Below are positions 19,090 to 27,754 of a DNA stretch of 64,000 nucleotides, one piece after another. The notes below the pieces were generated by a model. It was not told the origin of the DNA. It did not search any database and saw only the letters and a list, made by a program, of their open reading frames with translations. How positions within the stretch are numbered: position 1 is the first letter of the stretch; each line of letters begins with the position of its first letter. The stretch comes from an uncultured Pseudomonadales bacterium (GTDB lineage Bacteria > Pseudomonadota > Gammaproteobacteria > Pseudomonadales > CANNCY01), in the NCBI GenBank assembly GCA_947503335.1, contig CANNCY010000001.1, positions 372,001-436,000 on the forward strand, read 5' to 3'. Both the position numbers and the translations under genes were made by a program.

Positions 19090-19599
19090 TTATTCAGCTT
19101 CAAAAAAGTCGACCATTACGTCGTCAGATAGTTCTTCTAAGACCTCGAATAGACGGTCGTTATCTACACTATCAGGAAGGCTTAGACCTAAGCGAGCAAC
19201 AAACAATATGTCGCCAGAGTGTGGGGCTGGTTCGTGATCAGTAAACATTTCGACCACATTTACCTGTTCGTTGGCCAGTACGGTCGAAATCTCGCGAACG
19301 ATACCTGGGCGATCGTTGCATGTAACTAATATGTCTACATGGCTGCTATCGTTGTGCTGCGCGTCATTTACTTGATCGACTCGCACTTCGGCACGTTCGA
19401 TGCCTGTACGCAGTGCCAGGCTTAAATTGGCCGCCTGCTCATTCGGCACATGTACTCGTATGGTGCCCGCAAACTTACCAGCCATATGTGATAGGTGGCT
19501 CTCAGCCCAGCTAGCATCGTGTTGCTCAATACAATCTGCAATCTCTTCTACGATTCCTGGTTTGTCATCACCAATCACCGAGATAACTAGGTCTACCAT
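19090..19599 (-). CDS. GcvR-like tandem ACT-domain protein
   Basis: The 169-residue product consists of two ACT domains: LVISVIGDDKPGIVEEIADC at the N-terminus and DILVTCNDRPGIVREISTVL near residue 90. This is the layout of GcvR, the glycine cleavage system co-repressor, although other ACT-pair proteins share it. The start is the ATG at 19599, which has AGGAGC ahead of it; a longer frame from 19641 lacks a ribosome site. No gcv genes are nearby, so the regulatory target is unknown. Confidence 0.82.
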   Translation of the reverse strand: MVDLVISVIGDDKPGIVEEIADCIEQHDASWAESHLSHMAGKFAGTIRVHVPNEQAANLSLALRTGIERAEVRVDQVNDAQHNDSSHVDILVTCNDRPGIVREISTVLANEQVNVVEMFTDHEPAPHSGDILFVARLGLSLPDSVDNDRLFEVLEELSDDVMVDFFEAE

Positions 19600-19771
19600 A
19601 ATATGCTCCTTATCTTTGTAGTCTGATAATAACCTGTTCACAGCTAATTGCTAGTTGCATCATGCCTACAGAATACATTTAGGATTAATAAGAGACGTAG
19701 TCGTTTGCAATTATTGTTAAAGCTCTCTAGCATTCGACTCAGCTTGCATAAAATCTACAAAGGAAGTGACT

Positions 19772-20572
19772 ATGAAAAATACGGCACTAACAATTCTTGC
19801 TGGCCTTGTGCTATCAAGTTCTGCAATGGCTGGTGATGCGATTGATAAAGCAGTTGCCAGTGAGTCGAGAACCGCCAAATACGCAGCTCGCGACAACTAT
19901 CGCCATCCGGCTGCAACACTCAAGCAGTTTCAGGTATCTGCAGATCAAACGGTTGTAGAAATCTGGCCGGGCGGCGGCTGGTATACCGAGATCTTGGCAC
20001 CAATGTTAAAAGAATCGGGTACATTCTATGCGGCGCATTTCTCTGAAGCTGCCGAGCATGACTACTACAAGCGCTCTCGCGCTAATTTTGAGAAAAAGCT
20101 TGCAGCTAGCCCAGAATTGTACGGGAACGTTAAATTAACCGCATTTAACCCAGCGGGTGAGCAGACTATGGCTCCTGCTGGCACAGTAGATCGTGTACTT
20201 ACGTTCAGAAACGTGCACAACTGGATGGGCGGCGAAAACGAACAAAAAGCATTTGATCAGTTTTTTGAAGTATTAAAGCCAGGTGGCATGTTAGGAGTGG
20301 TTGAGCACCGCGCTAAACCAGGTACTTCACGCGAAGACCAGATGGAAAGCGGCTATGTAGCTCAAAACTACGTAGTTCAGTTGGCTCAAAAAGCGGGCTT
20401 CGAGCTAGTAAGCACGTCTGAAGTGAACGCCAATGCCAAAGATACTGCTGATCATCCTCGCGGTGTGTGGACCCTTCCTCCGCGTCTTGCTCTTGGTGAA
20501 GAGGATCGAGAGAAATACGTTGCTATCGGCGAAAGCGACCGCATGACGTTGTTATTTAAAAAGCCTGAGTAA
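19772..20572 (+). CDS. Exported class I SAM-dependent methyltransferase-like protein (COG4798 type)
   Basis: The 266-residue protein starts with a signal peptide ending near SSSAMAGD. A methyltransferase fold follows: VVEIWPGGGWYTEIL is motif I, and VLTFRNVHNWMG plus FEVLKPGGMLGVVEHR are the later strands. Its export is odd for an enzyme that needs S-adenosylmethionine, but it is typical of this predicted-methyltransferase family. The ATG at 19772 has AAGGAAG seven bases before it, which decides it over the GTG at 19766. It is followed 3 bp later by yheU. Confidence 0.85.
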   Translation: MKNTALTILAGLVLSSSAMAGDAIDKAVASESRTAKYAARDNYRHPAATLKQFQVSADQTVVEIWPGGGWYTEILAPMLKESGTFYAAHFSEAAEHDYYKRSRANFEKKLAASPELYGNVKLTAFNPAGEQTMAPAGTVDRVLTFRNVHNWMGGENEQKAFDQFFEVLKPGGMLGVVEHRAKPGTSREDQMESGYVAQNYVVQLAQKAGFELVSTSEVNANAKDTADHPRGVWTLPPRLALGEEDREKYVAIGESDRMTLLFKKPE

Positions 20573-20575
20573 GCA

Positions 20576-20836
20576 ATGGTTATCGTACCCTGGCAAGAGC
20601 TATCTCCGCAGGCCCTAAACGGCCTGCTAGAATCAATCGTTAACCGCGAGGGTACCGACTATGGCGAGTACGAGATTAGCTTTGAGGCCAAGGTTTCTGA
20701 GCTTAGAGAAGAACTGATGGCCGAGCGAGCGGTTGTGGTATTTGACCCATTAACTGAATCAAGCACAGTTCTTTCAAAGCCTCAGTACGAAGAATTTCTT
20801 AGAATGTCACAGGCTGCTAATCAAGAGTTTGATTAG
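20576..20836 (+). CDS. yheU: YheU family protein (UPF0270)
   Basis: The 86-residue protein has the family signature: IVPWQELSPQALNGLLESIV at the start and NREGTDYGEYEISFEAKV near residue 25. The function of YheU is not established. It is a small soluble protein. The gene follows the exported methyltransferase gene closely and is followed by a hairpin terminator. Confidence 0.92.
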   Translation: MVIVPWQELSPQALNGLLESIVNREGTDYGEYEISFEAKVSELREELMAERAVVVFDPLTESSTVLSKPQYEEFLRMSQAANQEFD

Positions 20837-20876
20837 TGTGGCGGGGTAATGGAGCCCAGTCACAATGCTCGATAAG

Positions 20877-20904
20877 AAGGCTAGCTGTAATGCTAGCCTT
20901 TTTT
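20877..20904 (+). terminator. Intrinsic terminator after yheU
   Basis: The arms AAGGCTAGC and GCTAGCCTT pair perfectly over nine bases around a six-base loop and run into a T tract. Confidence 0.85.
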
Positions 20905-20905
20905 G

Positions 20906-21193
20906 TTAGTTAGAATGCTGAAATAGCTCTAGCGACTCGGGCTCTTCTAACAACGGTGCCATCGCGTTCATCGCTTCACGGCGGCGAGGTGATGCCAACC
21001 AATCGGCCCAGTGTTCTTTACTCTGCCATCTGGCAATAACCATACGATGATTTGGCTTATCTAGGCTTTTCGACGCTTCGCCCGAAATAAAGCCTGGGGC
21101 TTTAAGGGCTTGCTGTAGTACGTTTAAAGCTGCTTCTTGATAGGGGGCTTCTAGGCCTTCTAAAACCTTGCGGCGAATTAAAACTTGGATCAT
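20906..21193 (-). CDS. Antibiotic biosynthesis monooxygenase (ABM) domain protein
   Basis: The 95-residue protein has the ferredoxin-like ABM pattern: IQVLIRRKVLEGLEAPYQEA, then PGFISGEASKSLDKP near residue 35, then HRMVIARWQSKEHWADWLAS. Proteins of this fold act as small oxygenases or heme-degrading enzymes, or have unknown roles; the substrate is not evident here. It is convergent with yheU and divergent from tusA. Confidence 0.82.
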   Translation of the reverse strand: MIQVLIRRKVLEGLEAPYQEAALNVLQQALKAPGFISGEASKSLDKPNHRMVIARWQSKEHWADWLASPRRREAMNAMAPLLEEPESLELFQHSN

Positions 21194-21223
21194 AGTTAGG
21201 CTGTTCTTTTAATACATCGAATA

Positions 21224-21238
21224 ACAGATTGTATCTGT
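21224..21238. promoter_or_regulatory. Short perfect inverted repeat upstream of tusA
   Basis: ACAGAT and ATCTGT flank a three-base centre in the 65-bp gap between the divergent ABM gene and tusA. It could be an operator, but no regulator is identifiable. Confidence 0.4.
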
Positions 21239-21258
21239 AAATGGCGATAGAAAGTAGT

Positions 21259-21492
21259 ATGAGTGAATTGATTAAACTAGATACCAAAGGCTTAACTTGC
21301 CCTGAACCGGTGATGATGTTGCACAACGCTGTTCGTGATGCGGGTGCCAATGCGCAGATCGAAGTAGTGGCTACCGACCCTTCTACCGAGCGAGATATCC
21401 CCAAATTTTGTAACTTTTTAGGCCACTCTTTAGATAAAGCCTGGCAAGAAGGCGAGTTGTACTACTACCTATTAACCACAAAAGGCGAGTAA
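21259..21492 (+). CDS. tusA: Sulfur carrier protein TusA
   Basis: TusA accepts persulfide sulfur from IscS and passes it on for tRNA 2-thiouridine synthesis and other sulfur uses. The 77-residue product has the active-site motif in LDTKGLTCPEPVMML and the family motif DPSTERDIPKFCNFLGH. The start is uncertain: the ATG at 21241 would add six residues, and neither has a strong ribosome site. The stop codon sits in the loop of a terminator hairpin. Confidence 0.92.
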   Translation: MSELIKLDTKGLTCPEPVMMLHNAVRDAGANAQIEVVATDPSTERDIPKFCNFLGHSLDKAWQEGELYYYLLTTKGE

Positions 21493-21505
21493 AACTCGCC
21501 TTTTG
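21481..21505. terminator. Intrinsic terminator overlapping the tusA stop codon
   Basis: AAAGGCGAG at 21481-21489 pairs with CTCGCCTTT at 21495-21503 around a five-base loop that contains the tusA stop. A T run follows on the plus strand and a TTTT run on the minus strand, so it can also serve the convergent gene. Confidence 0.8.
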
Positions 21506-21532
21506 ATCGTTTAGCTCTAGCATTTGTCTAGA

Positions 21533-22315
21533 TTACGAAGACACTAGATTCGCCAAAGCCTCAATGGTTGCGGGGTCTTGGGCCTTCAGTTTTAACGCTA
21601 CGTTGTGTTGAAAGAAATAGCAGTAGGGCTGTTTGTCGTCGATCGCGGTTAAGCATTGATCACCAGGTCTGATGGGCGAATGTTCGATCAGCTCAGCGTC
21701 GACCATCATTGGTTGTAGTATGCCGTTGCTTAGCAGTTGCCAGCTGAATACTTCGTTAAGCTCGATGGATTGTTCGTCTGCGTGCCAAATGGCGGCATGT
21801 GTGCCCAGTGTGTCACTGATTTCTTGCAGTACCTCAGCGGTATTGTGCGCTTCTAGATCTGCAGTTGGCTTAGACCGCAATTGGTCGCGTTCTTTGAAAA
21901 ACTCTGCGCCCATCTCTAATTCGAGGCACTTGTGAAGTGGTGGTGACTCAAAGATATCCTGGGTAACAGGGTCGTAATAGCCGGCGAAAAAGCCAGTATC
22001 TTCACTGTTAAGCTCGGTGCAGGCAGATACGTTCTCTAGCCAAGGGATCATAGCGACCACTTCGCCATCGGCACGTAGTGCCCAACAAAGAATTTTTAGG
22101 CCATACAGCTCGTCGCCTTCTTCGTCGTTACAGTAAAGTACCTCTAGGCCGTCGGTTTCGGCGGCGATGCGAACAATTTGTGTGCCTTGAAGGGCTGATG
22201 ATTCTACTGCGGGTTGTTGTGCGGCGGCCTCCTGCTGTTGAGTCGTTGACCAGGCTTGCCTAGTAACGAGATCGATCACATTATTTCGGTTGTTCTCGGA
22301 GTAGGTGCATTCCAT
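21533..22315 (-). CDS. Conserved-looking hypothetical protein
   Basis: The 260-residue product has no signal peptide or membrane span. After a glutamine-rich linker (about 23-40), a beta-rich region LYGLKILCWALRADGEVVAM leads to the C-terminal half. That half contains LELEMGAEFFKERDQLRSKP and an HNVALKLKAQDP tail. I do not recognise the family. The start at 22315 has GGAG at good spacing; an in-frame extension to 22378 has none and would run into the epmC promoter region. It is divergent from epmC. Confidence 0.75.
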   Translation of the reverse strand: MECTYSENNRNNVIDLVTRQAWSTTQQQEAAAQQPAVESSALQGTQIVRIAAETDGLEVLYCNDEEGDELYGLKILCWALRADGEVVAMIPWLENVSACTELNSEDTGFFAGYYDPVTQDIFESPPLHKCLELEMGAEFFKERDQLRSKPTADLEAHNTAEVLQEISDTLGTHAAIWHADEQSIELNEVFSWQLLSNGILQPMMVDAELIEHSPIRPGDQCLTAIDDKQPYCYFFQHNVALKLKAQDPATIEALANLVSS

Positions 22316-22389
22316 AATAGCGCTCCGTAATGGTCGATTTTGTACCTCTACGCTAACCCTATTTGGTAAAATTAACAAGCGGTTTTTTC

Positions 22390-22920
22390 ATGAAAGTTTC
22401 GGCGCTGTGCGACCTATTTAACTCAACGTTAGGCGAGACATACAACACGCGCCTGTTGGGCGGGTTTGACGAGCCCTTCTATAAGGCGCCGGTCGATTCA
22501 GATAAAGCCCAAATTCAGTTCAGGCACGACTATGCCGCAAGTGCCATGCATGAGATTAGTCATTGGTGTATAGCAGGGCAGGCGCGCTTAAAGATAGATG
22601 ACTTTGGCTATTGGTATGCACCTGATGGGCGCACCGAGCAGCAGCAGCGTCAGTTTGAGCAGGTCGAGATAAAACCCCAAGCGCTTGAGTGGTTATTCTG
22701 TAAGGCCGCGGGTATGCCTTTTAGAATAAGCCTAGATAACCTTGATGGTGACATAGGTGATAGCAGTGAATTCGCCCTAGCTGTTGTTGAACAAGCACGC
22801 AGCTATGTGGCAAATGGTCATCTACCGCCGCGAGGATTAGAGTGGCTTCAGGTATTAAGCAACACGCTTGGTAAGCAGTGGTGCGAGCTAGAACATTTCA
22901 AGCATGAGGCATTGCTGTGA
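22390..22920 (+). CDS. epmC: Elongation factor P hydroxylase EpmC
   Basis: EpmC hydroxylates the beta-lysylated lysine of translation factor EF-P. The 176-residue protein has the family segments LLGGFDEPFYKAP, AASAMHEISHWCIAG (HExxH-like metal site near residue 55) and FGYWYAPDGRTEQQQ. Length and motifs match YfcM/EpmC. I chose the ATG at 22390 over the upstream TTG at 22363. The epmA and epmB genes are not in the window. It overlaps the next gene by 4 bp (GTGA). Confidence 0.92.
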   Translation: MKVSALCDLFNSTLGETYNTRLLGGFDEPFYKAPVDSDKAQIQFRHDYAASAMHEISHWCIAGQARLKIDDFGYWYAPDGRTEQQQRQFEQVEIKPQALEWLFCKAAGMPFRISLDNLDGDIGDSSEFALAVVEQARSYVANGHLPPRGLEWLQVLSNTLGKQWCELEHFKHEALL

Positions 22921-23756
22921 CCAGACTTTGGCTAGTCGACGCACCGATCTATTTCTTTAAGGCTTATTTTGGCCCAGCACCTGATCCTCTTAAACAATTT
23001 GCACGTTGGGCCCTGCAGCTACGCCGACAGTCTAAAGATGATCTAGCGCTAGTGGCGTGGGATCACAGTTTATTTACAGGCTATCGCCACGACCTGTGTG
23101 ATAACTATAAAGCTAACAGGGTGTTGCCTGACGAAGCGCTAGCAGAAGATATGGCACTAGCCGAGCGGCTAATGAGTGCCCTAGGTTTTTATTCAGTATC
23201 TAGTACGGTCTACGAAGCCGATGATCTTCTGGCTACTGGAGCAAAATGGGCAAAGGATAATGGTATTCCGATCAATGTGGTGAGCCGGGATAAAGATTTA
23301 GGGCAGCTATTGTTGGCTGCCGACGATGTAATGTGGGATTTCCCAAGGGGAGACAAGCTCTCGATGAGCGATATAGAAGATTATTTTGGGGTTGAGCCAA
23401 AGAACATAGCTGATCTATTAGCGATCGCAGGCGACAAGGCTGACAATATTATGGGGATTCCTGGTGTTGGCAACAAAACAGCTGTACAGCTGATTCAGTA
23501 TCTTGGTGGTGTAGAACAAATTTTGGCGCGCCAGGGTGAGATTGAAGCCCTAGATATTCGAGGGTCAAAGCGCGTTGCTGAGAAGGTTGAAGAGCATTCT
23601 GACGCAGTGAAGCTTGCCAAAGCCTTAACGCTGCTAAGCGATGATGCTGATATAGACATAGATGATTCTATACTGCAGGTTCGTGCTAGTGATCCTAGTG
23701 AGTTGGCCCTGTTAGAGCAGTTGCTTGAGTTTGAATTATTGTCAAAGGTGAAATGA
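22917..23756 (+). CDS. 5'-3' exonuclease / flap endonuclease-like protein
   Basis: The 279-residue product resembles the N-terminal nuclease domain of DNA polymerase I and ExoIX. It shows LWLVDAPIYFFKAYFG, acidic metal ligands in EADDLLATGAKWA and VSRDKDLGQLL, and a helix-hairpin-helix DKADNIMGIPGVGNKTAVQL near residue 165. It probably cuts flap or double-stranded DNA ends. It starts with GTG inside the epmC stop and is coupled to pdxB downstream. Confidence 0.88.
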   Translation: MTRLWLVDAPIYFFKAYFGPAPDPLKQFARWALQLRRQSKDDLALVAWDHSLFTGYRHDLCDNYKANRVLPDEALAEDMALAERLMSALGFYSVSSTVYEADDLLATGAKWAKDNGIPINVVSRDKDLGQLLLAADDVMWDFPRGDKLSMSDIEDYFGVEPKNIADLLAIAGDKADNIMGIPGVGNKTAVQLIQYLGGVEQILARQGEIEALDIRGSKRVAEKVEEHSDAVKLAKALTLLSDDADIDIDDSILQVRASDPSELALLEQLLEFELLSKVK

Positions 23757-24844
23757 TGCGTATTCTGGCCGACGAAAATATGCCGATTGCCCAGCAACTG
23801 TTCTCTAAGCACGGCCATTTCGAAACCTTTACAGGCAGATCTTTAACTGCCACCACAGCACAGACCGCCGACGTGTTATTGGTTCGATCGGTTACGCAGG
23901 TGAATTCAAGTTTGTTGGGCGAGCATCGACCAGGCTTTGTGGGTACCGCAACTATAGGTGTTGATCACTTAGATCAGGCGTTTCTTAAAGCAAATGATAT
24001 TGCTTATGCGAGTGCTCCTGGCTGTAATGCTAATTCGGTTGCGCAGTTCGTTCTAAGTAGTATTGCTACGGTTAAAGAACATTTATCAAATTTAACGGTA
24101 GGTGTTGTAGCGCAGGGTAATGTAGGGCGAACTGTTGCCGGGCAATTACGTGCACTAGATAACCAAGTTAAGGTATACGACCCACACCTGTCGGGTCTCA
24201 CTGATCAGGTAGAGAATCTATCTGATTTGGCAGGCGTAGACGTGCTGTGTTTGCATGCGCCATACATCACTGATGGCGAGCATCCCACCTTGGGCTTGGT
24301 TGATCAAACTTTATTAGAAACACTCGCCCCTAATGCGACGGTTATCAGTGCTGGGCGTGGTGGTGTGTTAAACGAACTTGCTATCAAACAACTCAGCAAT
24401 ACTCGCCCAGACATAAAATGGGTGTTAGATGTATGGCATAAAGAGCCAGATGTCGACTTGAGCTTGATACCCTTTGTTGAGATTGCGACCCCGCATATTG
24501 CAGGTCATAGTGTAGAGGGCAAGCGCATGGGTACTGTTATGCTTTACCAACGATGCTGCGAATTATTTAATTGGCCTAGTGTTTCGGTCGACTTAGGCAT
24601 TGAGCCATTTTCAATCAGATGGCCAGGATCAATCGAAGCACTAGTGCTTGCAATTTACGACGTACGTGAAGACGATAAGCGTTTTAGAGCGGCGATGCAG
24701 CTACCAAAGGCTGTCGAACAGTTTGATCTGTTACGAAAAAATTATCCAAAACGTTACGAGCCTCGTAGTTATCGCGTTGAAGATGCACCAGATAAAATTA
24801 AGCCGACGTTGACCGCATTGGGGTTTGAGGTCGCTGATGTTTAG
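23756..24844 (+). CDS. pdxB: Erythronate-4-phosphate dehydrogenase PdxB
   Basis: PdxB oxidises 4-phosphoerythronate in the DXP-dependent pyridoxal phosphate pathway. The 362-residue protein begins MRILADENMPIAQQLF, as PdxB does. It has the NAD-binding VGVVAQGNVGRTVAGQL (Q replaces the first G of the usual GxGxxG), SAGRGGVLNELA, and a catalytic histidine in TPHIAGHSVEGK. The C-terminal dimerisation domain is present. An ATG one codon earlier (23753) is also possible. Confidence 0.93.
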   Translation: MRILADENMPIAQQLFSKHGHFETFTGRSLTATTAQTADVLLVRSVTQVNSSLLGEHRPGFVGTATIGVDHLDQAFLKANDIAYASAPGCNANSVAQFVLSSIATVKEHLSNLTVGVVAQGNVGRTVAGQLRALDNQVKVYDPHLSGLTDQVENLSDLAGVDVLCLHAPYITDGEHPTLGLVDQTLLETLAPNATVISAGRGGVLNELAIKQLSNTRPDIKWVLDVWHKEPDVDLSLIPFVEIATPHIAGHSVEGKRMGTVMLYQRCCELFNWPSVSVDLGIEPFSIRWPGSIEALVLAIYDVREDDKRFRAAMQLPKAVEQFDLLRKNYPKRYEPRSYRVEDAPDKIKPTLTALGFEVADV

Positions 24845-25964
24845 GCTGGGGCTCGTCATAAACCCGTGGGCCGGCGTAGGTGGGCCAGCAGCATTAAAAG
24901 GTAGTGATCAGGTGGCTGACGCGGCGATGGCTAAGGGTAGTTATCAGCGCGCTAGTGATCGAACAAAAACCGCCTTAAAAGCGTTGGGGCAATTTGCAAA
25001 TCAGGTGCAACTCATTACCGCAAGCGGTGACATGGGCGAAGACCTGTGTGTCGAAATGGGTTTTGATGTTGAGGTGGCTTATCACGCAAATAATTCGCCC
25101 ACTATTGCACAAGATACGATCGACGCTGCCAAGGCTATTAGCAAGCTCGGTGTCGACTTATTAGTATTTGTTGGCGGCGACGGTACCGCCCGCGATATTG
25201 CTAATGCGATTGATCACACGCAGCCTGTGTTAGGTATTCCGTCGGGCGTTAAAATGCATTCATCTGTCTACGCACTTAGCCCGCAAGCTGCTGGCGAATT
25301 AATCGTGCATCTGATGCAGGCCGAGTTTGTTAGCTTAAAAGAGCAAGAAGTACGTGATATTGATGAGCAAGCATTTCGCGAAGGGCGAGTGCGGGCGCGT
25401 CACTATGCCGATCTGAGCGTGCCCGAATTAGGCGGTTATCTTCAGTCGGTAAAGCAGGGTGGCATAGAGCAAGAAGAGTTAGTGATTCAAGAGATTGCTG
25501 ATTACGTTCAAGAAATAATTGAGCACGATGCCTTGTTGATTGCTGGGCCAGGGTCAACCACGCGAGATATCTTAGAAAATTGGCATCTGTCAGGTACCTT
25601 GTTGGGTGTAGACGTTGTGGTAGACGGCGAGATAGTAGCTCACGATGTTGATCATCAACAACTTAAAGCTATAGTGGCAACACATGAAGGTCCTGTTTAT
25701 GTCATGGTTACCGCCATCGGTGGGCAGGGGCATATCTTTGGGCGAGGTAACCAGGTGATAGACGCTTCAATTATCAAAACGATACCGCGCGAGAATCTGC
25801 TTATCGTTGCTAGCCGTACAAAGTTAAAAACCTTTGAAGGTAGGCCGATGATTGTTGATACCAACGACACAGAACTTGATAAACAGTTGAAAGGATTTTT
25901 ACCCGTCATTGCTGGTTATCGTGATCAGCTGATGTATCCAGTAAGTGATGGTTCAAATGATTGA
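24837..25964 (+). CDS. ATP-NAD kinase family protein (COG3199 type)
   Basis: The 375-residue protein has LGLVINPWAGVGGPAALKGS at the N-terminus, the NAD-kinase/diacylglycerol-kinase motif LVFVGGDGTARDIANAI near residue 105, and GIPSGVKMHSSVYALSP. It probably phosphorylates NAD or a related nucleotide, but the exact substrate of this family is not settled. The ATG at 24837 overlaps the pdxB stop by 8 bp; four extra codons upstream are unlikely to be used. Confidence 0.85.
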   Translation: MFRLGLVINPWAGVGGPAALKGSDQVADAAMAKGSYQRASDRTKTALKALGQFANQVQLITASGDMGEDLCVEMGFDVEVAYHANNSPTIAQDTIDAAKAISKLGVDLLVFVGGDGTARDIANAIDHTQPVLGIPSGVKMHSSVYALSPQAAGELIVHLMQAEFVSLKEQEVRDIDEQAFREGRVRARHYADLSVPELGGYLQSVKQGGIEQEELVIQEIADYVQEIIEHDALLIAGPGSTTRDILENWHLSGTLLGVDVVVDGEIVAHDVDHQQLKAIVATHEGPVYVMVTAIGGQGHIFGRGNQVIDASIIKTIPRENLLIVASRTKLKTFEGRPMIVDTNDTELDKQLKGFLPVIAGYRDQLMYPVSDGSND

Positions 25965-26835
25965 TGTTCAAGACCTAGTAGCCCAACTACCAGACGGTGA
26001 GATTACGCGACTGTTTCATGGCCGAGGGCGTCAAGATCAACTCGCTGCCGTAGTAATAGATTGGTTTAGCCCAGTTATCGCTCTGCGCTTGTACGAGCCC
26101 ACCGACCTTGAACAGACCTTGGTGCAGCAGTTAGTAGCAAATACTAGTGATGATGTTCGTATCGTGGTGCAGCGCCGTTGGTTGCGCGATGACGCGTGGC
26201 AATGGGTAAAAGGGCAGCCCATACCAGAGCTAGTGGCAAAATGTGCCGACGTAAATTTACAGGTGCGTATCGGTAGCAATCAAAACGTGGGTGTGTTTCA
26301 CGACATGGCGCCAGTACACAGCTGGGTGGCCGAGCGAGCTCAGGGAAAACGATTATTAAATCTGTTTTCTTACACCTGTGCTTTTTCGGTGGCGGCACTT
26401 AATGCAGGTGCTCAAACCTGTGTGAACGTCGATATGGCTGGCGGCGCATTAAATACTGGTCGCGAAAATCATCGCTTGAATGGTATTGATCGCGGCGCAA
26501 AGTTTTTAAAAATGGATGTGCTAAAAAGTTTTGGTCGATTTAGGCGCGAAGGCCCTTTTGATTTAGTGATTGCCGACCCACCAAGTTTTCAGCGCAATAG
26601 TTTTGAAGCTAAAAAGCACTATGCAAAGTTGCTTAATCGCTTGGGCGAGGTTCTTACCGAAACTGGTGAAGTGTTGTTTTGTTTAAACGACCCCGGTGTA
26701 GCCGAGGAAGAGTTTAAGCAATGGATTGTTGATAGCGGTAAATGGCAAGTAATTGAGCGTCTTGCAGCAGCACAAAGTTTTGTTGACTCTAGCGGTGATA
26801 CTGCGCTTAAAGTAATGCGCTGCAAGCCGTTATAA
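25957..26835 (+). CDS. Class I SAM-dependent methyltransferase (RlmI/RlmK-like)
   Basis: The product, about 292 residues, has QNVGVFHDMAPVHSWVAERA, then motif I LLNLFSYTCAFSVAALNAGA near residue 135 and the target-base motif FDLVIADPPSFQRNSF near 205. This arrangement is that of RlmI/RlmK and related rRNA methyltransferases, although the N-terminal PUA domain of RlmI is absent. The substrate is unproven. Alternative starts at 25945 (GTG) and 25948 (ATG) lie in the overlap with the preceding gene. Confidence 0.83.
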   Translation: MIDVQDLVAQLPDGEITRLFHGRGRQDQLAAVVIDWFSPVIALRLYEPTDLEQTLVQQLVANTSDDVRIVVQRRWLRDDAWQWVKGQPIPELVAKCADVNLQVRIGSNQNVGVFHDMAPVHSWVAERAQGKRLLNLFSYTCAFSVAALNAGAQTCVNVDMAGGALNTGRENHRLNGIDRGAKFLKMDVLKSFGRFRREGPFDLVIADPPSFQRNSFEAKKHYAKLLNRLGEVLTETGEVLFCLNDPGVAEEEFKQWIVDSGKWQVIERLAAAQSFVDSSGDTALKVMRCKPL

Positions 26836-26846
26836 AGGTGACATGA

Positions 26847-27248
26847 ATGAGTGAGCATCCTAACAAACACGACGATGCCTATTGGCGAGAGCGTTTAACA
26901 GATGAGCAGTATAGAGTGGCTCGTCAGCAGGGCACCGAACGCCCGTTTTCAGGTTACTTCGATCATCACTCGCCTCAAGGCAGTTATACCTGCACCGCAT
27001 GCGATGCAGAGCTTTTTACAAGCGAGCACAAGTTTGATTCTGGCTGTGGTTGGCCTGCATTCGATAAGCCCATTAAGGGGGCCATTGACGAAACGCTAGA
27101 TCGTTCGCATGGCATGGTGCGTGTCGAAGTTAGCTGCCATCATTGTGGTGCGCATTTGGGTCATGTGTTTACCGATGGGCCCACCGAGACGGGCTTGCGT
27201 TATTGTATTAATTCGGTCAGTCTGCGTTCAGGTGATCATTCAGATTAA
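26847..27248 (+). CDS. msrB: Peptide-methionine (R)-S-oxide reductase MsrB
   Basis: MsrB repairs methionine-R-sulfoxide in proteins. The 133-residue protein has the two zinc CxxC pairs (CTAC near residue 48 and CHHC near 97), SGCGWPAF, and the catalytic cysteine in GLRYCINSVSL near residue 118. No signal peptide is present, so it is cytoplasmic. It precedes the glutathione peroxidase gene by 13 bp, suggesting a small oxidative-stress unit. Confidence 0.95.
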   Translation: MSEHPNKHDDAYWRERLTDEQYRVARQQGTERPFSGYFDHHSPQGSYTCTACDAELFTSEHKFDSGCGWPAFDKPIKGAIDETLDRSHGMVRVEVSCHHCGAHLGHVFTDGPTETGLRYCINSVSLRSGDHSD

Positions 27249-27261
27249 AGGGAACATAACA

Positions 27262-27750
27262 ATGTCGATCTATGATATCAGTGTAAAGAACATTAAGGGC
27301 GAGGATGTATCGCTAGATCAGTATCGCGGCAAGGCGATGCTTATTGTAAACACTGCAAGCAAGTGTGGCTTTACACCTCAATACAAAGGCCTTGAATCAC
27401 TTTATCAATCGCATAAAGAGCAAGGGCTAGAGATACTTGGCTTTCCGTGTAATCAGTTCGGTGCACAAGAACCAGGTGATGAAGCGGCTATTAGCGATTT
27501 TTGTGAGCTTAATTTTGGCGTTACCTTTCCGTTATTCGCAAAGATTGATGTAAATGGGGCTAACGAATCACCGTTGTATACTTTTTTAAAGAGTCACAAG
27601 TCTGGCATTTTAGGTACTAAGCGCATTAAGTGGAACTTCACTAAATTTTTGGTCAATGCAAATGGTGACGTCGTTGGCCGTTATGCGCCTACGGCAAAGC
27701 CTGAAGAAATCGCCGGTGATATTGATGCTTTGTTAGGTGCTAAGGCGTAA
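27262..27750 (+). CDS. Glutathione peroxidase (thioredoxin-fold peroxidase)
   Basis: The 162-residue protein has the peroxidatic cysteine in NTASKCGFTPQYKGLE, the conserved ILGFPCNQFGAQEPG, and IKWNFTKFLV with the catalytic tryptophan and asparagine. Bacterial cysteine-type members usually reduce lipid or alkyl hydroperoxides with thioredoxin rather than glutathione. AAAGGGA lies ahead of the ATG at 27262. Confidence 0.92.
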   Translation: MSIYDISVKNIKGEDVSLDQYRGKAMLIVNTASKCGFTPQYKGLESLYQSHKEQGLEILGFPCNQFGAQEPGDEAAISDFCELNFGVTFPLFAKIDVNGANESPLYTFLKSHKSGILGTKRIKWNFTKFLVNANGDVVGRYAPTAKPEEIAGDIDALLGAKA

Positions 27751-27754
27751 CGTT

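Noticed and set aside
21102-21404. Minus-strand frame of 100 codons crossing the ABM-tusA gap
   Set aside because: It overlaps two genes with clear family motifs and resembles no protein; the gap instead carries the divergent starts.
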